In this document: piece after piece, positions 43,388 through 52,174 of the stretch
Layout: each line of letters opens with the position of its first letter
Position numbering within the stretch: the first letter of the stretch is position 1
Source: Pedosphaera parvula Ellin514
GTDB taxonomy: Bacteria > Verrucomicrobiota > Verrucomicrobiia > Limisphaerales > Pedosphaeraceae
Reading direction: 5' to 3'
Assembly (NCBI RefSeq): GCF_000172555.1
Contig: NZ_ABOX02000054.1
Location: 1-52,174 of the forward strand
Length of the DNA: 52,174 nucleotides
Position numbers and translations under genes: made by a program
The notes under the pieces: generated by a model
Databases searched by the model: none
What the model was told of the DNA's origin: nothing
Seen by the model: only the letters and a program-made list of their open reading frames with translations

Positions 43388-44305
43388 ATGACCATTCAGG
43401 AAATCTTCGAAGCTGTGCGCCGGGTGGAAATCCGGACCAACCGGCTGGTTAATGACATGATGGTCGGTGCGTACCTGAGTCATTTCAAAGGTCGGGGCAT
43501 GGATTTTGAGGAACTGCGTGAATACATGCCGGGTGATGATGTGCGGGACATTGATTGGAATGTTACCAATCGCATGGGCCGCCCATTCGTGAAGCGATTT
43601 CGGGAGGAACGCGAACTGGGTGTCATCCTGGCCATGGATATTTCCGCTTCCGAAGCGTTCGGTTCCAACCTGCGCAGCAAACGTGAGTTCGCCACGGAAA
43701 TTGCTGCCACCCTGGCATTCTCGGCCGCTCGAAGCAGCGATAAGGTTGGATTGTTGCTCTTTTCGGACCAGGTGGAATTGTTCCTGCCCCCTCGCAAAGG
43801 ACGCAGTCATATTCTCAGGTTAACCAAGGAAATGCTGTTCTTCGAACCAAAGAACCGGAAAACGAGCATTCCCCAGGCTCTGACTTTTCTGAACCACGCC
43901 GTTCGGCGTCGCTCAATCGTTTTCCTCCTCACCGATTTTCTACACAGCTTTGGTGCTGGCACCGTCGGCACAAAAAATGGCCGGGACATGGTGCAGCAGA
44001 TTGGGATGACGAATGCGCGGCATGACTTGATCTGTGTGCATTTGCACGATCCACGCGAGAGCCATATTCCCAACGCTGGCTTATTGACGATTGAAGATGC
44101 TGAGACAGGGGAACTTCTGGAAATGGATTCAGCACGAGCCGGTGTCCGGCAAACCTACGCGGAGCAGAATGCAGCGAGGTTATCCGACTTGGACCGTGCA
44201 TTGACGCAGGCCGGGGTGGAGACACTGCGATTCAGCAGTGGAGAACCCTACGCGCAGATACTGCAAAGATTCTTTGAAACACGTCGCGGCAGGAGGAGGG
44301 GATGA
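43388..44305 (+). CDS. DUF58 domain (VWA-like) protein
   Basis: 305 residues. The DUF58 core is plain: GRGMDFEELREYMPGDDVRDIDWNVTNRMG and KRFREERELGVILAMDISASEAFG. The MIDAS-like DISAS motif is intact. No membrane helix, so cytoplasmic. In moxR/bat operons this protein is the usual direct partner of the MoxR ATPase. Its stop overlaps the next start by 4 nt (ATGA). Confidence 0.95.
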   Translation: MTIQEIFEAVRRVEIRTNRLVNDMMVGAYLSHFKGRGMDFEELREYMPGDDVRDIDWNVTNRMGRPFVKRFREERELGVILAMDISASEAFGSNLRSKREFATEIAATLAFSAARSSDKVGLLLFSDQVELFLPPRKGRSHILRLTKEMLFFEPKNRKTSIPQALTFLNHAVRRRSIVFLLTDFLHSFGAGTVGTKNGRDMVQQIGMTNARHDLICVHLHDPRESHIPNAGLLTIEDAETGELLEMDSARAGVRQTYAEQNAARLSDLDRALTQAGVETLRFSSGEPYAQILQRFFETRRGRRRG

Positions 44306-44919
44306 GTCTCTTCTGCAAACAGTCACGATTCGGCGGATGTATTCTGTTCGCTGTTTTTGCACTATTTGCTCCCAATGCCCTGTCTGCACAACAGGACCTG
44401 ACCGCCTTAAGACCGCCGAAAGGGGAGTTGGCTCCAGGTTTCTGGGAGCAGTTTGGCTGGGTGGTGGCGGCGGGCTTGATCGTTCTGTTTGGAGTGGCGC
44501 TGACATGGGCCATGTTGCGAAAAGGGAAAAAGCCACCTATCCTGCCTGCGCCAGCGATGATGGCGAAACGCGAGTTGGAAGCACTTCGGGGACAAACAAA
44601 GGGTGAAGCGCATGCCTTTGGCGTCTCTAAGATTATCAAAAACTACCTCGTTCTGGTGTTATGTTTGCCGCCTGGTGAGTACACGACCTTGGACATCAAT
44701 AAGGCATTACAAACTCAACCGGACCTTGGCGAGGATTTGAAGCAAAATTTTGCCCGGTTCCTCCGGGAATGCGACGAGCAAAAGTTTTCCGGCGCCCATT
44801 CTCGCAGCGACAATGATATCATCACTTCTGCCTCCGGATTAATCGATCAAACTGAGAGCCAGTTGAAGCAGATTCGGTCCCAAACCGCACCGTTAACGGT
44901 AAGCGCTCCGGCGAAATGA
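44302..44919 (+). CDS. Single-pass membrane protein of the Bat operon (DUF4381-like)
   Basis: 205 residues with a signal sequence ending around LSAQQ, a Pro-rich exported stretch (LRPPKGELAPGFWEQFG), one membrane helix (WVVAAGLIVLFGVALTWAML) and a cytoplasmic helical domain. Topology and position between DUF58 and batA match the DUF4381-like proteins of Bat operons. Function is unknown beyond association with the complex. It overlaps both neighbours by 4 nt. Confidence 0.75.
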   Translation: MSLFCKQSRFGGCILFAVFALFAPNALSAQQDLTALRPPKGELAPGFWEQFGWVVAAGLIVLFGVALTWAMLRKGKKPPILPAPAMMAKRELEALRGQTKGEAHAFGVSKIIKNYLVLVLCLPPGEYTTLDINKALQTQPDLGEDLKQNFARFLRECDEQKFSGAHSRSDNDIITSASGLIDQTESQLKQIRSQTAPLTVSAPAK

Positions 44920-45956
44920 ATTCCCATTTTCAATTTCAATATCCGTGGTTCCTGGCATTACTGGCGTTGCTGCCGGTGTATGCCTTTCTGCGCGGACGCG
45001 TAGGCAAGCTTTCCGCCCTGCGTTTTTCAAGTGCCGAAATTGCCCGGGCTGCGGGTGGTGCGGCTCGTTCCGCAGCGGGACGCCTGCTCGCCTTCCTGCG
45101 CATTATGACGGTGGCTTTGCTCGTTGTGGCACTTGCCGGGCCACGGTTCGCGCATGACCGCACTGAAACCCAGGCCAGTGGCGTGGACATTATGCTGGTG
45201 TTCGATTTATCATGGTCGATGATGGTGCTGGATATGGGAGGGCATGATGAGACGGGTACGCGCTTCGGCATCGCCAGTGCGGTTTTGGAGGACTTCGTCA
45301 ACAAGCGCCCCAATGACCGCATTGGTTTGATAGTCTTCTCCGGTGTGCCTTACCTGGCCAGTCCCTTGACCTTGAATCACGATTGGCTCGTTGAAAACCT
45401 GCATCGGTTGCATATAGGTATTATCCGCGAACTGGGGACTGCCATCGGGGACGCCACGGCAGCAGCTACCAAGAGGCTGCAGATGTCCAAGGACAGCAAA
45501 AGCCGCATCATTATTCTGCTGACGGATGGAGATAATAATCAGGGTGAGATCGAGCCGGTTCCGGCCGCTCAACTCGCGGCTGCCATCGGAGCGAAAATCT
45601 ATACCATTGGATTGGGAATTGAAGAGCCGAGCCACCTGCCGGCCTTCGATGTGGACACCGGAAAGTTCAAACACGGTCCCGGTGGAGAACTGATTCCAAC
45701 CATCATGCTCCAACCTGCCAACTACTCTGTGCTTGGCCAGATGTCCCGGTTGGCGCACGGGAAGTTTTATCGCGCCACCAATCGCCGTGACCTGGAGAAC
45801 ATTTACAACGAGATTGATCGACTCGAAAAAACCGAGGTCAAGCTCCGGCGTTTCACCACCTTCACCCCTTTATTTCAGTGGCCATTGATTGGCGCCGGTG
45901 CGTTGCTCGCGCTGGAATTGATTTTGTCCAATACCCGTTTTAGGCGAGTGCCTTGA
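44916..45956 (+). CDS. batA: BatA-like VWA domain membrane protein
   Basis: 346 residues. N-terminal membrane helices (FLALLALLPVYAFLRG; LLAFLRIMTVALLVVALAGPRF) precede a VWA domain with MIDAS DLSWSM, the later Thr/Asp sites, and LLTDGDNNQGE; a C-terminal helix lies at FQWPLIGAGALLALELIL. The VWA domain faces the periplasm and binds metal and protein partners. Bat proteins were first linked to aerotolerance in Bacteroides; the actual role is probably envelope stress or protein assembly. Confidence 0.9.
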   Translation: MNSHFQFQYPWFLALLALLPVYAFLRGRVGKLSALRFSSAEIARAAGGAARSAAGRLLAFLRIMTVALLVVALAGPRFAHDRTETQASGVDIMLVFDLSWSMMVLDMGGHDETGTRFGIASAVLEDFVNKRPNDRIGLIVFSGVPYLASPLTLNHDWLVENLHRLHIGIIRELGTAIGDATAAATKRLQMSKDSKSRIIILLTDGDNNQGEIEPVPAAQLAAAIGAKIYTIGLGIEEPSHLPAFDVDTGKFKHGPGGELIPTIMLQPANYSVLGQMSRLAHGKFYRATNRRDLENIYNEIDRLEKTEVKLRRFTTFTPLFQWPLIGAGALLALELILSNTRFRRVP

Positions 45957-45965
45957 TAAACTAGC

Positions 45966-46994
45966 ATGGATTTCAGACATCCACATTTTGCAGAACGAGG
46001 CTGGCTTTGGCTGGCTGTTTTAGGGCCGTTGTGCCTGGTCCTGTTGCATCGCTACGCGGCGTGGGCCCGGAGCCGGCAACTAAAATTATTCGCAGCTCCT
46101 GAACTGATTTTAGGACTGTTGCAATCTCATAATCCCATCCGGCGATTGATGAAGAACCTGCTTCTGGTCGTGGCCGTTGCGGGAATCGGGATAGCCATGG
46201 CCCGGCCGCAGTGGGGTGAAACTACGGAGGTGTCAAAAGCGTTGGGCGAAGATGTCATGTTCCTGCTCGATTGTTCCAAGAGCATGTTGGCAGCCGATGT
46301 CCAGCCCAGCCGCTTGTCGCGCTCCAAGTACGCCATTCTTGATTTTGTTCAGCAGCATGGACGAGGTCGTGTGGGCCTGGTCGCCTTTGCCGGACAAGCC
46401 TTTTTGCAATGTCCATTGACTTTCGACTACGATGCTTTTCGCGATGCCTTGCTGGCCATCGATGAGCAAACCATCCCGGTCGGTGGAACGGATATCGGTC
46501 GCGCGCTGGATGAAGCCTATCGAGCCATGGAAAAAAATGATCGCCATAAAATCCTGGTCCTAATTACCGATGGTGAGGATTTGGAAAAAGCCGGCATCAA
46601 AACGGCGCAAGCGCTCGCGGAAAAGGGAATCGTGGTTTACACCATCGGTGTGGGAACGGCTGCCGGCAGCCCGATAAAAGTTATGAACGAACGCGGCATG
46701 CTGGACTATGTTAAGGACGAGCAGGGAAATGTCGTTGAGAGCCACTTGGATGAAGCCACCTTGACCGCCATTGCCCAGATGACACATGGGAGTTATCAAC
46801 CACTTGGACCGCTGGGAGAAGGACTTGGCAGGATTCGGCGGGCGCTCGAAGGTGCGAGCGAATCGAATATCGCGGCTCGACAGAAAAAAATGGGAATGGA
46901 CCGGTTCCATGTTTTTGTGGCGGCTGTTATACTCTTGTTGGTGGTGGAATCCCTGCTTGGGACGCGACGCAAGGTTTCCAATATCGCGCCATGA
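45966..46994 (+). CDS. batB: BatB-like VWA domain membrane protein
   Basis: 342 residues, 9 nt after batA. Same plan as BatA: N-terminal helices (LWLAVLGPLCLVLLHRY; NLLLVVAVAGIGIAMARPQWG), VWA domain with MIDAS LLDCSKSMLAAD (DxSxS kept), GGTDIGRALDEAY and VLITDGEDLEKAG, and a C-terminal helix (FHVFVAAVILLLVVESLLGTR). Ends with an ATGA overlap into batC. Confidence 0.92.
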   Translation: MDFRHPHFAERGWLWLAVLGPLCLVLLHRYAAWARSRQLKLFAAPELILGLLQSHNPIRRLMKNLLLVVAVAGIGIAMARPQWGETTEVSKALGEDVMFLLDCSKSMLAADVQPSRLSRSKYAILDFVQQHGRGRVGLVAFAGQAFLQCPLTFDYDAFRDALLAIDEQTIPVGGTDIGRALDEAYRAMEKNDRHKILVLITDGEDLEKAGIKTAQALAEKGIVVYTIGVGTAAGSPIKVMNERGMLDYVKDEQGNVVESHLDEATLTAIAQMTHGSYQPLGPLGEGLGRIRRALEGASESNIAARQKKMGMDRFHVFVAAVILLLVVESLLGTRRKVSNIAP

Positions 46995-47983
46995 CATATA
47001 TGCTGACAAACGAGCACAACCAAAAGACAGGGAGAGGCCGGGGGATCCAGGGTTCAAGCTTTGCCTCGCTGCTCATCATTGCGGTTTTCGCACTGTCCAC
47101 CATGGCTGCTTCCACTGGCGGCGGAGATTCAGATACTCAGGAAACAGCGCGCCAGCTTTATAACAACGGCACGGAGAAGCTGCGCGATGGAAAGTTGCGT
47201 GAAGCCGAAAGTTATCTGCAAAGCGCAGTGGCCAGTCAGAATGAAAAGGTCCAAGGTCCGGCTCTTTATAATTTGGGGCATGTGCGATTCAAGACGGGTT
47301 TGGAAGAGTTAAAGAAGTCTCCGGAGGGGAGTTCAGCAGGGCCTCGGTCAAGTCAGGCTTTGGATACTGGAAGCGGGGCGATCAAAGCTTTGGATGAAGC
47401 CCTGGTGAGTGACGATGTCAAGGCGATGGTCGCTGCCTATCAACGGGGACGCGGCGCGCGCAAGGAATTGAAAGGCGCCACGGATGCGGTAAAGCGCGCC
47501 ATGCAGACGTACGGCAGCGTGCTGACGAAGTGGCAGCGTGCCTCTGGAGATTTTAAAAGTACCGCCGAAATGAATTCTGCAGATAAGGACGCGCAGACGA
47601 ATGCAGAGTTGGTGGACCGGAGTATCGCCAAGCTGGTGGATACTCAACAAATGATGATGCAGAATCAGGGGCAGATGGATAAACAGAAGCAGGAACTGCG
47701 TGACAAAATGAAAAAGCTTAAAGGCAAACTCCCACAGGAGATGGCTCCGCCCGGAGGTCCTGGTGGTGATGAAGATGATGACGATGAAGATGACAAGAAA
47801 CCCAAGGAACCAAAAGCTGGAATGGAAGAGGGGCCGTCAAAGGATGGCAAGGAAAGGCAGCTGACACCTGAAGAAGCGGAGCGGTTGCTCGGCATGTTGA
47901 AACTGGACGGAAACCGCAAGCTTCCCCTGGGGATGAAGGAAACCGGGGAGAAGAAGGAAGACCGTAAACGCAAGGATTGGTGA
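46991..47983 (+). CDS. batC: BatC-like TPR protein with acidic tail
   Basis: 330 residues from ATG 46991. After a signal-type hydrophobic stretch (SFASLLIIAVFALSTMAAS) come TPR helices (ETARQLYNNGTEKLRDGKLREAESYL; GPALYNLGHVRFKTG). The centre is coiled-coil-like (QMDKQKQELRDKMKKLKGKL). The C-terminal third is low-complexity and charged (GGDEDDDDEDDKKPKEP), longer than in typical BatC, and ends in a segment with LTPEEAERLLGML seen in many BatC proteins. Probably a periplasmic scaffold for BatA/B. Confidence 0.88.
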   Translation: MTYMLTNEHNQKTGRGRGIQGSSFASLLIIAVFALSTMAASTGGGDSDTQETARQLYNNGTEKLRDGKLREAESYLQSAVASQNEKVQGPALYNLGHVRFKTGLEELKKSPEGSSAGPRSSQALDTGSGAIKALDEALVSDDVKAMVAAYQRGRGARKELKGATDAVKRAMQTYGSVLTKWQRASGDFKSTAEMNSADKDAQTNAELVDRSIAKLVDTQQMMMQNQGQMDKQKQELRDKMKKLKGKLPQEMAPPGGPGGDEDDDDEDDKKPKEPKAGMEEGPSKDGKERQLTPEEAERLLGMLKLDGNRKLPLGMKETGEKKEDRKRKDW

Positions 47984-49893
47984 AAACTCGAATGATGTTG
48001 CGCAAAACCTTAAGCACAGTCCTTGGCATCAGCCTGTCCTTTACCGGGATTTCCAGCTTCGGACAAATTACAAATTCAATCCGTCCGCGCGTAGCCACCG
48101 TGCGTCCATTCCGTGTTGTCCAGGGTAATCTGCAGCCGTCGCCGGGTGGACCTGATGTTTTTGACAGCCTCGTTTCCTCGGCTGCTTCCTTCGACATGGA
48201 CTCACCAGTAGAAGCCAAGGCTGAGTTCGATCCTCCTGTGGCAACCGTGGGAGGAAAGGTTATTTATCGCGTCGTCCTGACGGCTTTGGATGAATCAGTA
48301 AAAGTGCCTGATCAACTGCCTGTTCCTCCCGGACTTGAATTGCATCAGGGGGGACGGGGGCAATCTTATAACAACGTGGGCGGCCTGAAGCTGCGTCCGC
48401 AGACTACGATTTTATATCACCTAAGCGTTACCAATACTGGCACTTTCACGATTCCATCCTTCGAGATCACCGCTTACAGCAAGCCTGTAAAAGTGCCGGA
48501 AGCGAAGCTCACAGTAATGTCCGCCGGAAGCATCGCCGCTTACGAGCCGCCTCATCTGTTCCTGCAAGTACCCAAGGAGGATGTTTATGTCGGCCAGGCT
48601 TTGAGAATATCCCTTGTTCTGCCTGATACCGGTGATGGAAATGTAGGCGGTCTGGCCCAGGCTAAAATCAAGGGTGAATTCATTTTCTCCGAACCATTTT
48701 CGCTGGGCATGCGTCGCGAACCGATTCAACGCAACGGAACCAACATCCTGGCATTGATCCAGGAAGTGATGGTGACGCCTCTGCGTGAAGGTGAACAGGA
48801 GATTGTTGGTCAGGCGCATAGCGTATCCAGCCGAATTGTTCCTGGACAGACGCCGGTCTTCCAAAGCACCAGTTTGTTGGTTGATTCCGATCCGGTGAAG
48901 CTCAACGTGAAAGCGTTGCCGGAAGAAGGCAAGCTGCCCGGCTTCACCGGCGCAGTAGGTAATTACCAATTGGAGCCACCTAGACTTTCGAAGGATGAAG
49001 TGCGGGCGGGTGAGCCGGTTACCATGACTGTCAATCTCCACGGGGACGGTAATCTCGGTCGTTTAAGCCCTCCTCAAGTGCCTTTGCTTAAACAGTGGGA
49101 GGGTTTCCCGCCAGTCGCCGATAACTCACTCCCACCCGCCATTGTGCAACAACGCGGGTTTGTCAGTTTTACCTACACCCTCGTTCCGCTTTCAGATAAG
49201 GTGGATGCCACAACCGCCATTCCTTTCAGCTACTTTGAGCCCAGGAAGAAAATTTACATCGATCTTACCATCCCGACTGTAGCCATCCGAGTAAAGCCCG
49301 CGCCCGGCGGTGATCTGGCACTCAAAGAACGCGAAGCCGACAATGCTTCCAAATCTCAGGATTTGGCTGAAGAGGACAAACCGCCTGTGATGGCTGGTCT
49401 TATCGCCAGGCCCGGGAGAGCAGCCAGTCTGGCTCCTTTGCAGCAAAGGTGGTGGTTTCTTGGGTTGCAGGCATTGCCTGCCGCGGGAATAGGAGGGCTT
49501 TGGGCCTGGGACAGGCGCCGACGTTATTTGGAACAAAACCCTGGGGTGGTTCTGAAGCGAAAAGCTCGTCGCGGGCTTCGCAAGCAGCTTCAAGCAGCGC
49601 GCCGGGCTGCGGCACGCGGAGACACCAATGGCTTTGTGCTGAGCGGCATAAACGCGTTGCGCGAAGCCTGTGCCCCCCATGTGCCGGCCCGGCCGGAGTC
49701 TTTGGTGTGCACGGATGTACTGGACGTTTTGCCCAGGGCTCAAAGGGAAGGTGAGAGCGGTCAGTTGGTAAGACACTTTTTCGCGGCCGCCGACGGGATC
49801 CTCTTTGGTGGCACGACCCGCGAGGTCACCGGCTTGCTGGCGCAGCAATCAGAGTTGGAAAAATTATTGGAACAACTCGGGGAGCGCTTATGA
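47980..49893 (+). CDS. batD: BatD-like protein (oxygen-tolerance family)
   Basis: 637 residues from GTG 47980, whose bases overlap the batC stop (GTGA); ATG 47992 is an alternative. A signal peptide (TLSTVLGISLSFTGISSFGQ) is followed by several beta-sandwich domains typical of BatD (VEAKAEFDPPVATVGGKVIYRV; PHLFLQVPKEDVYVGQALRI; LSKDEVRAGEPVTMTVNLHG), then one membrane helix near residue 490 (WWFLGLQALPAAGIGGLWAW) and a basic cytoplasmic domain. It is thought to be the large periplasmic component of the Bat complex. Confidence 0.9.
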   Translation: MKTRMMLRKTLSTVLGISLSFTGISSFGQITNSIRPRVATVRPFRVVQGNLQPSPGGPDVFDSLVSSAASFDMDSPVEAKAEFDPPVATVGGKVIYRVVLTALDESVKVPDQLPVPPGLELHQGGRGQSYNNVGGLKLRPQTTILYHLSVTNTGTFTIPSFEITAYSKPVKVPEAKLTVMSAGSIAAYEPPHLFLQVPKEDVYVGQALRISLVLPDTGDGNVGGLAQAKIKGEFIFSEPFSLGMRREPIQRNGTNILALIQEVMVTPLREGEQEIVGQAHSVSSRIVPGQTPVFQSTSLLVDSDPVKLNVKALPEEGKLPGFTGAVGNYQLEPPRLSKDEVRAGEPVTMTVNLHGDGNLGRLSPPQVPLLKQWEGFPPVADNSLPPAIVQQRGFVSFTYTLVPLSDKVDATTAIPFSYFEPRKKIYIDLTIPTVAIRVKPAPGGDLALKEREADNASKSQDLAEEDKPPVMAGLIARPGRAASLAPLQQRWWFLGLQALPAAGIGGLWAWDRRRRYLEQNPGVVLKRKARRGLRKQLQAARRAAARGDTNGFVLSGINALREACAPHVPARPESLVCTDVLDVLPRAQREGESGQLVRHFFAAADGILFGGTTREVTGLLAQQSELEKLLEQLGERL

Positions 49894-50657
49894 GAATGTT
49901 CAAGAAGCTTGAATGGTCACCTGTTTTTTGCTGCGTGTTCATGCTCCTCATGCTGTGCGTTAGTAATCTGTTTGCGGGAAACCCGGTAACAACCGAAGCG
50001 CTGTTCAAGCAGGGAGTGCAGGCATATGCTGGTGGTGAGTTCGACCAAAGTGCGGAATTTTTTCGTCAAGCCACGACGGTTTCCCCTTCCTTCGGGGCAT
50101 TGCACAATCTTGGAAACGCCGAATGGAAAGCCGGACATGGTGGCGCTGCAATTCTTGCCTGGGAGCAGGCGCAATGGTTGTCTCCTTTCAGCAAACAGAC
50201 GCGCGAGAACCTGCTGTTTGCGCGCCGGGAGGCACAATTGGATGCGCCAGAACTGACCTGGTATGAAGTCTGTTCAAGCTGGCTGCCGCCGGACCTCTGG
50301 ATTTGGATTGCGTTTGTGAGTTTTTGGTTGGCTGTGGCACTGATGGTGCTTCCGGGAGCACTTCGTTGGCGCCGGGCCGATTGGCATCAAGGACTCGCAG
50401 TCGCAGCTTTAGCCCTCTTTTTGCTCACCATTCCCGGCATCATCGGCGTGCATACGCGAACCAGGCTTGGAATTGTTCTCTCCCAGGAAGCACCCTTGCG
50501 ACTGACTCCCACCAGTGAAGGGCAGGTTTTAGTCAGATTGCATGGCGGCGAGGGTGCGCGCTTGGAAAAGCAGCGTGGAAAGTTTATTTTCGTGCGAACC
50601 ACAGGAGGTGCAGGCTGGGTGGAAGGGGATCAGTTGGGCTTGATTTCCCGGCCATGA
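49890..50657 (+). CDS. batE: BatE-like TPR/SH3 membrane protein
   Basis: 255 residues, overlapping batD by 4 nt. A signal sequence (VFCCVFMLLMLCVSNLFAG) leads to TPR helices (EALFKQGVQAYAGGEFDQSAEFFRQA; GALHNLGNAEWKAG), two membrane helices (LWIWIAFVSFWLAVALMVL; LAVAALALFLLTIPGIIGV) and a C-terminal SH3-like domain (RLTPTSEGQVLVRLHGGEGARLE; GGAGWVEGDQLGLI). This order is typical of BatE. It is the last gene of the operon; no clear terminator follows. Confidence 0.9.
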   Translation: MRMFKKLEWSPVFCCVFMLLMLCVSNLFAGNPVTTEALFKQGVQAYAGGEFDQSAEFFRQATTVSPSFGALHNLGNAEWKAGHGGAAILAWEQAQWLSPFSKQTRENLLFARREAQLDAPELTWYEVCSSWLPPDLWIWIAFVSFWLAVALMVLPGALRWRRADWHQGLAVAALALFLLTIPGIIGVHTRTRLGIVLSQEAPLRLTPTSEGQVLVRLHGGEGARLEKQRGKFIFVRTTGGAGWVEGDQLGLISRP

Positions 50658-51349
50658 AGAATCCCTCAAAGTAATCTTTCCCAATTTCACATGATGCTGT
50701 GAGGAGTGGAAAGCATTGAAATTCACCTCGACTGGCGGGTCTTGGCTCTAGTTTTCCAACATGTAGCGTTAAAGTTTGTTAGCTGCTCGATCCCGAGATG
50801 CATGAACCACGGTCTTCGTTGCGCAAGGAAGCGAGATTTAAGTTGATCAAGCCGCATGAGCTAGTACATCAATAGCGGGCTTCGGAGATTGTTTTTAGTT
50901 AACAGACTTAACTTACTCCATCTAAGTGCCTGTGCTTAAATGTGATTGTTAAGATTATGTGTCTGTGCGGCACGTCAGTTTGCGTGCTTATATGCAAACG
51001 ATGATACGGGGAAGGGACTTTTGCGCTGTCAGGCAATGAGTTCTTGCAAGTTTGTCAGTCGTAAAAATTTCTTTGGGCAGCTGGAAAAGTGAGAAAAAGA
51101 TCGGGTGGCAATAATGTTGACACCCAACGTTTTTCGTCTAGCCTAACGACAAAATTTTTCTTGGCGGGTGCGTTGTTGGTAATTTTTGCGTCACGTCCCG
51201 TAGACGCGAGACTTTTCTTCACGCTGGGACGGCTTTTGAACTCTGGTTAGAAAACTCAGAATAGCAGCCATTGTCTGCTTTGCTCCAGGCGAGCGCCTTG
51301 GGCAAATGACGTTTTCGTTTGGGTTTCGGTATTTAGAGTGCGCTTTGTT
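50658..51349. other. Intergenic region, about 690 bp, no gene recognised
   Basis: AT-richer than the flanking genes and without a convincing frame. TTGACA at 51116-51121 followed 16 bp later by TAGCCT is a weak promoter candidate for the downstream gene, leaving a leader of roughly 200 nt. An imperfect inverted pair GGGTGGCA/TGACACCC lies around 51103-51125. Confidence 0.4.
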
Positions 51350-52174
51350 ATGAACAAAATCAGCAGGTATACTTTTTGGACAACGTTAGCGGTGTTCATT
51401 CTCGCCCTGGCGATGGTTGGACCAGTAAAGGCGGACTTGGTTCGCACCCAGACGATCAATCTTCACAAAGGCTGGAATGCAGTTTTTCTTCAGGTCACTC
51501 CTTTAAATACCAATGCGGCAGCAGTTTTCAGCGGCACCCCGATTTCCATCGTGACGACTTATTTCGGGGGCAATTCATCGGTGGAATTCATTCAGAATCC
51601 CGGTGCCATCAAATGGAAAAAAGATGGATGGGGCGCCTGGTATGCTCCTGGCCGGCCTGATTCATTTCTTTCCAGCCTCGCTGCCATTCATGGTAACCGG
51701 GCTTACCTGGTTTATGCTGGGCAGGATTTTACCTGGACCATACAGGGGACGGTAAGCTTCCAGCGGACCAAGTGGAAAAGCGACTCTTTCAATTTGGTTG
51801 GTTTTTGCCTGGACGATCAATCACCTCCAACTTTCGACAAGTTTTTTACAGGCTCAAGCGCACACAAGCCCTACAAGATTTATCGGTTGGTAAATGATCA
51901 GTGGACACTGGTCATCGACCCGCTTCGCACCACCATGAAATCCGGCGAAGCTTATTGGGTGTACTGCAATGGTGGCTCGGATTATCAAGGACCGCTCATG
52001 GCGAGGCTCGGCGGTGGCCAGGCCGTTGTTTTTGGTACTACTGGAGAAACCTGGATTTATTTGGCGAATCAATCGACCGATCCCATGGGGCTGAAAGTTG
52101 AAACGATAACTGGGGATGCTGGACTGCCATTGGCGTATAAAATTCGCGGAGTCAGCCCGGGACAAATCCAGGAT
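51350..52174 (+). CDS. Large secreted protein, N-terminal part only (window ends)
   Basis: The frame opens at ATG 51350 and stays open for 275 codons to the last base, so the gene continues outside. MNKISRYTFWTTLAVFILAL, ending near VKA, is a signal peptide. The exported part begins with TQTINLHKGWNAVFLQVTP, is rich in Trp, Tyr and Gly, and alternates strands (GNRAYLVYAGQDFTWTIQG; SFNLVGFCLDDQSPPTFDKF; SGEAYWVYCNGGSDYQGPL). The 'L..GWN.V.LQV.P' opening is familiar to me from large secreted verrucomicrobial and planctomycete proteins. No enzymatic motif is seen. Function unknown. Confidence 0.85.
   Translation, partial: MNKISRYTFWTTLAVFILALAMVGPVKADLVRTQTINLHKGWNAVFLQVTPLNTNAAAVFSGTPISIVTTYFGGNSSVEFIQNPGAIKWKKDGWGAWYAPGRPDSFLSSLAAIHGNRAYLVYAGQDFTWTIQGTVSFQRTKWKSDSFNLVGFCLDDQSPPTFDKFFTGSSAHKPYKIYRLVNDQWTLVIDPLRTTMKSGEAYWVYCNGGSDYQGPLMARLGGGQAVVFGTTGETWIYLANQSTDPMGLKVETITGDAGLPLAYKIRGVSPGQIQD

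Overview
The window looks like chromosomal DNA of a Verrucomicrobiota bacterium, probably a soil, Pedosphaera-like lineage. This is inferred from protein character and not from a marker gene: a prepilin-type protein with the H-X9-DG C-terminus, a soluble dehydrogenase/propeller protein fused to a cytochrome c domain beside a ThuA protein, HEAT-repeat proteins, a CBM-type secreted protein with a typical short C-terminal domain, and frequent absence of Shine-Dalgarno sequences. No rRNA, tRNA, CRISPR array or insertion sequence was seen.

Layout. 1-3373 (+): the 3' part of a large secreted carbohydrate-binding protein, a clear intrinsic terminator, and a prepilin-like protein. 3367-7529 (-): a plastic zone of small hypothetical, lipoprotein, membrane and HEAT-repeat genes with a 112-bp duplication and four apparent single-base frameshifts. 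7530-9860: a long gene-poor stretch with a ~211-bp tandem repeat, a sigma70-like promoter and a cluster of 10-bp-period repeat arrays. 9860-13093 (+): a NarL-type histidine kinase and its LuxR-type response regulator. 13212-20114 (-): an aminotransferase, ThuA protein, propeller/cytochrome c protein and M13 peptidase. 20229-20725: a second decamer-array cluster. 21217-22313 (-): an NHL-repeat protein with a C-terminal frameshift. 22469-26168 (+): an ABC-2 type permease and a fucose-isomerase-like protein, separated by one more decamer array.

26336-42191 (-) is the most unusual part: a probable ~16-kb operon led by an ECF sigma factor and a membrane anti-sigma-like protein, then a secreted hypothetical protein, a CsgG-like exported protein, and three giant (about 1300-1440 residue) exported proteins that combine CsgG-like N-termini, a propeller-like middle and C-terminal EF-hand calcium loops. 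I know of no described system with this composition. 42343-50657 (+), divergent from it, is a complete moxR-DUF58-batABCDE-type operon. The two share a 151-bp control region with a perfect inverted repeat. 51350 to the end is the start of another large secreted protein.

A second theme is a family of intergenic arrays made of units of exactly 10 bp. Each array has its own unit but many share the closing motif GGTTAAAAAAT. They occur at 9.2-9.7 kb, 20.2-20.7 kb and 24.3 kb, always oriented in the direction of the next gene.
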